From: Paludibacteraceae bacterium
GTDB taxonomy: Bacteria > Bacteroidota > Bacteroidia > Bacteroidales > Paludibacteraceae
Length of the DNA: 64,000 nt
Reading direction: 5' to 3'
NCBI GenBank assembly: GCA_017962085.1
Contig: JAGCWA010000024.1
Span: 1 to 64,000 of the forward strand
Shown here piece by piece: positions 60,319 through 64,000 of this stretch. Under the pieces are notes generated by a model. The model was not told where the DNA came from. It saw nothing but the letters and a program-made list of their open reading frames with translations, and did no database searches. The position numbers were made by a program, and so were the translations under genes. How positions within the stretch are numbered: the stretch's first letter is position 1; every line of letters starts with the position of its first letter.

Positions 60319-61428
60319 TTATTGGTTCTCCTTGAAGAATTCCTGCATCTTCTGGCACAGGACGTCCATCTTCCCTTTATTCCCCTTGGCGTAGTAGATT
60401 TTGGTGAACTCCTCGTGGAACTCGATGAACGTCAGTTTGCCGCATTTCTTGTTCTTGCCGTTGTAGCTGCAAAGACGGTTCTCCAGCTCGATTTGGTATA
60501 GTTCGTTGCCCCCTTTCTCCTTGCAGTAGGCCAAGTATAGGGAGGAGCAGAGGAAGTCCCTGAAACATTCATCCTTCTTGCCCGATCCTTTCAGGAAATG
60601 GTCGATGAAGGGTTGGCAGAGGGATTGGAAGAACGGGTGCTCGCATTTGGCGTTCGCGTGGCAGCTCCAGCTGTCGTATACCATGCCGCATCCAGTCTGG
60701 AACAGCGTGCTCGATTTCTTTTTGTTTTCGTAGGTGCGGATGGTGTGCCGGAAGTCGAATGGAGAGACTTTGGCGGTGATATACGCGTACGGTTTCTTCG
60801 TCTTGTTGTTCAGCCAAGTGAATTGCTCGTTGATGACCTGGTCCACCCAAGTGAGGTAGGAGGTGATGAGCGGAGAGAGTTCCGCTATGTTGTTGTCGTA
60901 GCGGATGACGCTGGCGAACTCTTCCAGCATGGGCAAGGCGACTTTCATGAGGGAGTCTCCTTTGTGGCTGACGCCTGTGTATCGTGGGTCCTTCTCGATG
61001 TGCCCTGATTTGTAGCGGTAGAAGTAGGAGGCGGCGCTCAGTTCGCTCAAGTCATCCTCCACCGTGTTCAGCCATTCCACGAGCTTGTAGCTGGTGTATT
61101 TGGCGGTGTTGATGGTGCCGATCGTGGAATTGTATAGGTTGGAGAAGTCCCAAGGGGAGGTGAAGTTCAGCGCGTCGTTGCTTCCCTTGACGTTCTTCTT
61201 CTGGCTCTCGTTCTGGTAGGTGCGGATGGAGTTCGCCAACAGGAGGAATCCGTTCACGTTCGAGAATTCGACGTTGGAATAGTTGCTTTTGAAGAATTCG
61301 TCCTCGCGCCAGTATTTGTTCGTCTCGTTCGTTTTGCCTTGCGCCATTATGCCTTGGCATCCGATGACCACTAACGCCGCGACGAGAAATGCCTTTTTCA
61401 CCCTTGATGTTTGTTTGACTCTATTCAT
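60319..61428 (-). CDS. Secreted protein of unknown function
   Basis: 369 residues. A basic N-terminus (MNRVKQTSRVKKAF) and a hydrophobic stretch ending GCQGIMAQ form a signal peptide. A lipobox reading of IGCQG is possible but weak, since MAQ/GK is a normal cleavage site. The mature part is rich in Lys, Asn and Tyr and largely helical, with EDEFFKSNYSNVEFSNVNGF and SPWDFSNLYNSTIGTINTAK. It has a cysteine cluster (QTGCGMVYDSWSCHANAKC, ECFRDFLCSSLYLAYC) that could form disulphides. I recognise no family. It precedes the AlkD-like gene by 18 bases, but the two products work in different compartments. Confidence 0.7.
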   Translation of the reverse strand: MNRVKQTSRVKKAFLVAALVVIGCQGIMAQGKTNETNKYWREDEFFKSNYSNVEFSNVNGFLLLANSIRTYQNESQKKNVKGSNDALNFTSPWDFSNLYNSTIGTINTAKYTSYKLVEWLNTVEDDLSELSAASYFYRYKSGHIEKDPRYTGVSHKGDSLMKVALPMLEEFASVIRYDNNIAELSPLITSYLTWVDQVINEQFTWLNNKTKKPYAYITAKVSPFDFRHTIRTYENKKKSSTLFQTGCGMVYDSWSCHANAKCEHPFFQSLCQPFIDHFLKGSGKKDECFRDFLCSSLYLAYCKEKGGNELYQIELENRLCSYNGKNKKCGKLTFIEFHEEFTKIYYAKGNKGKMDVLCQKMQEFFKENQ

Positions 61429-61609
61429 GATATTGGACTCTTATTTGTTTGTGAAATATACTATACGCTTACTTTCAAGATGCAATATTCGCTATTTTTA
61501 TCGATTTTTCCAACTCCATTTGCTTATTTTACCCTATTGATTGATATTTTTATATGAATCTTAATAAAAATATATTCCGCGAAAAAATAAAATAAAAAAG
61601 GCTTTTCGT

Positions 61610-61640
61610 TTTGTCAAGTGAGAAAACGGACTTATCTTTG
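61610..61640 (+). promoter_or_regulatory. Canonical Bacteroidota promoter with no gene directly downstream
   Basis: TTTG (61610-61613), 19 bases, TATCTTTG (61633-61640): both boxes and the spacing match the consensus exactly. No ORF begins within the following 80 bases. Confidence 0.75.
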
Positions 61641-61643
61641 TAA

Positions 61644-61721
61644 CGCAAACAAAACAGGTAGATTTTTTCATAGTTAAGGTGGGTGTGCAGAAGTCGGGAG
61701 ATTTTTGCACACTATTTTTTT
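61644..61721 (+). ncRNA. Candidate small RNA with intrinsic terminator
   Basis: Starting about 4 bases after the -7 box, about 75 bases run to a terminator: GTGTGCA (61683-61689), a 16-base loop, TGCACAC (61706-61712), then TATTTTTTT. There is no ATG in the interval, so a peptide is unlikely. The 5' part is unpaired and A-rich (GCAAACAAAACAGG). The next gene, kdsB, has its own -7 box at 61914, beyond this terminator, so a leader or attenuator role is less likely. No known RNA family is recognised. Confidence 0.55.
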
Positions 61722-61797
61722 ATTTACTATTTAGCTATTTACAATTTACTATTTGGCATTGGGGATTTACTATTTAGCCATTTACAATTTACTATTT
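61722..61797. repeat. Tandem AT-rich repeat, copies 2 and 3 of a dispersed family
   Basis: ATTTACTATTTAGCTATTTA and 13 more bases (61722-61754) recur at 61765-61797 with one change, a period of 43. The words match the repeat after the expansin-like gene (50819-50869). The rest of the 515-base gap holds the candidate small RNA upstream and the kdsB promoter downstream. Confidence 0.8.
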
Positions 61798-61913
61798 GTG
61801 ATGATGCGATGATTTTGCATCCTTTCCTGTGGACTCTTCCTCTCCGAGAGGAATTCTATCCCTTTCTCCTTTGATATTTTATATTTTTATAGCTTATACC
61901 GCTAAAGATTTGT

Positions 61914-61921
61914 TAACTTTG
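61914..61921 (+). promoter_or_regulatory. -7 box for kdsB
   Basis: TAACTTTG is an exact TAnnTTTG match, 22 bases before the kdsB ATG. Confidence 0.6.
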
Positions 61922-61943
61922 CTTCGTAATCGATTGGAAGGAT

Positions 61944-62714
61944 ATGGATAAGTGTGATTTTATAGGAATTATTCCGGCAAGATATGCCTCCACCCGTTTT
62001 CCGGGCAAGCCCTTGGTGGAGATTGGCGGGAAGAGTATGATCCAACGTGTGTATGAGCAGGTCTCCAAGGTGCTGGACTGCGTCTATGTGGCGACGGACG
62101 ACACCCGCATCTCCGAGGCGGTCACCGCTTTCGGCGGCAAGGTGATGATGACCTCCGACCAGCACAAGAGTGGTACGGACCGTTGCTTCGAGGCTTATGT
62201 CAAGTCGGGGACGGGTAGGAGAGTGATCGTGAATATCCAAGGCGATGAACCCTTCATCCAACCGAAGCAGATAGAGCGTCTGTGCGCTTGCTTTGATGAC
62301 CCGGAAACGCAGCTGGCGACGCTCGTCAAGCCCTTCAAGGCGGAGGATGGCGTCGAGGCGCTGTTCAACCCTAACACCCCGAAGGTGGTGCTGAACAAGA
62401 ACAGCGAGGCGATCTATTTCAGCCGCTCGGTCATCCCGTACAAGCGTGGGGCGGAGGAGAAGGAGTGGCTCTCCCGCCATCAGTATTACAAGCATATCGG
62501 ACTCTACGCTTACCGTAGCGATGTGCTGGCCGAGATCACGAAGCTGCCTCAGTCTTCGCTGGAGCTGGCGGAGTCGCTGGAGCAGTTGCGCTGGATCGAG
62601 AACGGCTACAAGATCAAGGTGGGCATCACCGAGATGGAGACCATAGGCATCGACACGCCTGACGATCTGTTGCGCGCGGAGCAGTTCCTCCGTAGCCGTG
62701 AACAACAGGGCTAG
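61944..62714 (+). CDS. kdsB: 3-deoxy-manno-octulosonate cytidylyltransferase (CMP-KDO synthetase)
   Basis: 256 residues, normal length. It begins MDKCDFIGIIPARYASTRFP with GKPLVEIGGKSMI, the nucleotide-binding start of KdsB. VYVATDDTRISEAVTAFGG, MTSDQHKSGTDRCFEA and IVNIQGDEPFIQP follow. The C-terminus has LEQLRWIENGYKIKVGITE and GIDTPDDLLRAE. The enzyme activates KDO with CTP for lipid A-core assembly, so the cell makes KDO-containing lipopolysaccharide. It is followed 81 bases later by an M16-type gene on the same strand. Confidence 0.97.
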   Translation: MDKCDFIGIIPARYASTRFPGKPLVEIGGKSMIQRVYEQVSKVLDCVYVATDDTRISEAVTAFGGKVMMTSDQHKSGTDRCFEAYVKSGTGRRVIVNIQGDEPFIQPKQIERLCACFDDPETQLATLVKPFKAEDGVEALFNPNTPKVVLNKNSEAIYFSRSVIPYKRGAEEKEWLSRHQYYKHIGLYAYRSDVLAEITKLPQSSLELAESLEQLRWIENGYKIKVGITEMETIGIDTPDDLLRAEQFLRSREQQG

Positions 62715-62795
62715 TCGTTGTGATTGTTTTTTGAATGGATATAAAAAACAGGGTTGAGATGGATTGTTGGAACCCTCATAAATTTGTGAAGGCAT

Positions 62796-64000
62796 ATGGA
62801 TCGTAGTGTTTGCCCTGAAATGGGTCGTGTCACGGGTGTTTCTTTCCCCAAGGCTTCGCTTGCCCGCTTGCGGAACGGGGCGAGGTTGCATGAACTGCCG
62901 TTCGGTGACGGGGATATCGTCCGTGTGGATTGCGTATTCAAGGCGGGTGCGTTCTTCCAGCCTCAGTTGCTGGTGGCGAGTTTCGCGGGACAGATGATGC
63001 GGGAGGGAACCCGTACCCATTCGTCGTCCGAAATAGCGGAGGCCCTGGACTCGCATGGCGCATCGCTCGCCATCAATGTCTCGTACGAGTCGGCCTGCGT
63101 CACGTTGTATGCGTTGACGAGGCATCTGGAGCCTATGTTGAGGCTGCTGACGGAGATCGTCACGGAGCCCGCATATCCCGAGAAGGAGTTCACGACATAC
63201 CTGAACAAACGCAAACAGCAGTTCCTGATACAGAACGAGCGGGTTTCGACGCTCGCCTCCCGCAACCTGAGCGCGGCGCTGTTCGGACCGAAAAGCCTTT
63301 ATGGTTCGGCGGGCGAGTTGGAGGATTTCGACCGCTTGGATGTGGAGATGCTCAAGCGTTTCCATCAGGCTAATTATACCTTCGGTGATTGCGACGTCAT
63401 CGTTTCCGGCAAGGTGGACGACAAGGTGCGCGGCCTGATCGACGCAACCCTCGGAACGGTTCCCGCGACCACGCATGACGTGCCGGCGACCTCCATTTAC
63501 GTGAGTGACGAACTGAATGCCACCTACCGCTTCGTCGAGAAGGCGGATAGCGTACAGTCTGCTATCCTCATGGGTAGCATCTGCATGTCGGCGAAAGACC
63601 CTGACTACCATGCGTTCTCGGTCCTCAATACGGTTCTGGGAGGTTATTTCGGCAGTAGGCTGATGTCGAACGTGCGGGAGGAGAAGGGCTTCACCTATGG
63701 CATCGGTTCGTATGTCTGGTCGCTCCCCGAGATGGGACGATTCACCATCTCCACGCAGACGGCCACCGAGTTTGTGGAGCCTGCGATCGGGGAGATCAAG
63801 AAAGAGATGAACCGTCTGTGCGAGTCGCTGATACCGGCGGACGAGCTGGATTCGGTCCGTAGTTACATGCTGGGGGAGAACGCCAGGGTTCTGGACGGTT
63901 CCTTCTCCTTCGTGGACGCCTACCTCTCCTTCTTGTCGCAAGGGGTGGCCGGCACTGATTTTTACAGGAAGAGTGAGGAAACCATATTGTCCGTCACGGC
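62796..64000 (+). CDS. M16 (insulinase-like) family protein lacking the zinc motif, 3' end outside window
   Basis: 401 codons are visible and the frame is still open at base 64000. The ATG at 62796 is the first after an in-frame stop at 62787. The sequence aligns with M16 peptidase halves: ARLHELPFGDGDIVRVDCVF, then SFAGQMMREGTRTHSSSEIA where active enzymes have HxxEHxxxxGT. Later SVLNTVLGGYFGSRLMSNVR and EEKGFTYGIGSYVWS, the conserved R/Y substrate-binding part, are intact. The His and Glu zinc ligands are absent, so this is the non-catalytic partner type. It has no signal peptide. M16 proteins often work as active/inactive pairs, and the active partner may lie just beyond the window. Confidence 0.88.
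   Translation, partial: MDRSVCPEMGRVTGVSFPKASLARLRNGARLHELPFGDGDIVRVDCVFKAGAFFQPQLLVASFAGQMMREGTRTHSSSEIAEALDSHGASLAINVSYESACVTLYALTRHLEPMLRLLTEIVTEPAYPEKEFTTYLNKRKQQFLIQNERVSTLASRNLSAALFGPKSLYGSAGELEDFDRLDVEMLKRFHQANYTFGDCDVIVSGKVDDKVRGLIDATLGTVPATTHDVPATSIYVSDELNATYRFVEKADSVQSAILMGSICMSAKDPDYHAFSVLNTVLGGYFGSRLMSNVREEKGFTYGIGSYVWSLPEMGRFTISTQTATEFVEPAIGEIKKEMNRLCESLIPADELDSVRSYMLGENARVLDGSFSFVDAYLSFLSQGVAGTDFYRKSEETILSVT

Noticed and set aside
61902..63941. 679-codon open frame on the minus strand opposite kdsB and the M16-like gene
   Set aside because: Both plus-strand genes have clear family motifs. The opposite frame is Arg/His/Leu-rich with no recognisable domain and is a codon-bias shadow.

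Overview
The window comes from a member of the Bacteroidota, most likely order Bacteroidales. Several independent signs agree. Many genes are preceded by the Bacteroidota -7 box TAnnTTTG. There are four sorts of type IX secretion (T9SS) related genes: two gliding-type (CHU_C) C-terminal domains, a type A sorting domain, and a PorP/SprF protein. There is a 47-bp-repeat type II-C CRISPR-Cas9 locus, a kdsB gene for lipopolysaccharide, and three OmpA-family outer membrane proteins. I cannot assign a genus. An expansin-like gene hints at a habitat rich in plant fibre (inference).

Layout. 1-1,778: the tail of a T9SS type B cargo protein and an RluA-type pseudouridine synthase. 1,929-9,195: a complete type II-C CRISPR locus. 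On the minus strand it reads cas9, a broken Bro-N fragment, cas1, cas2, then a 24-spacer array; the tracrRNA is divergent from cas9 on the plus strand. cas9 and the Bro-N fragment are AT-rich, while cas1 and cas2 look like the host. 9,243-12,534: a small membrane protein, dxs, and an unknown anchored protein. 12,548-33,379 (minus strand): a block of envelope and secreted proteins. It holds two OmpA-like proteins, a cysteine-repeat T9SS protein, and a 4,400-residue SprB-like adhesin whose stop codon overlaps the start of its PorP/SprF partner.

33,811-50,233 is mostly housekeeping. It holds rplU-rpmA, uvrB-pspC-pepD, recG, an OmpA protein, rpsA, a likely 6S RNA, a small RsmI-like methylase, a histidine phosphatase, DUF177-rpmF, an orphan histidine kinase, rsgA and frr. 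50,436-59,534 is accessory: a small unknown protein, the expansin-like protein, and a 2,472-residue leucine-rich-repeat surface protein preceded by a run of 17 T. 59,596-64,000 holds an AlkD-type repair protein, an unknown secreted protein, a candidate small RNA, tandem AT-rich repeats, kdsB, and the start of an M16 peptidase-like protein that lacks the zinc motif.

The most unusual material is (i) the CRISPR locus, with a nonsense-interrupted Bro-N fragment embedded in the cas operon, a perfect -7 promoter box in every repeat, and a truncated repeat fused to the cas2 stop codon; (ii) a canonical promoter followed by about 80 nt and a strong terminator with no ORF (61,610-61,721); and (iii) the repeat-built surface proteins, two of which show recent internal duplications.
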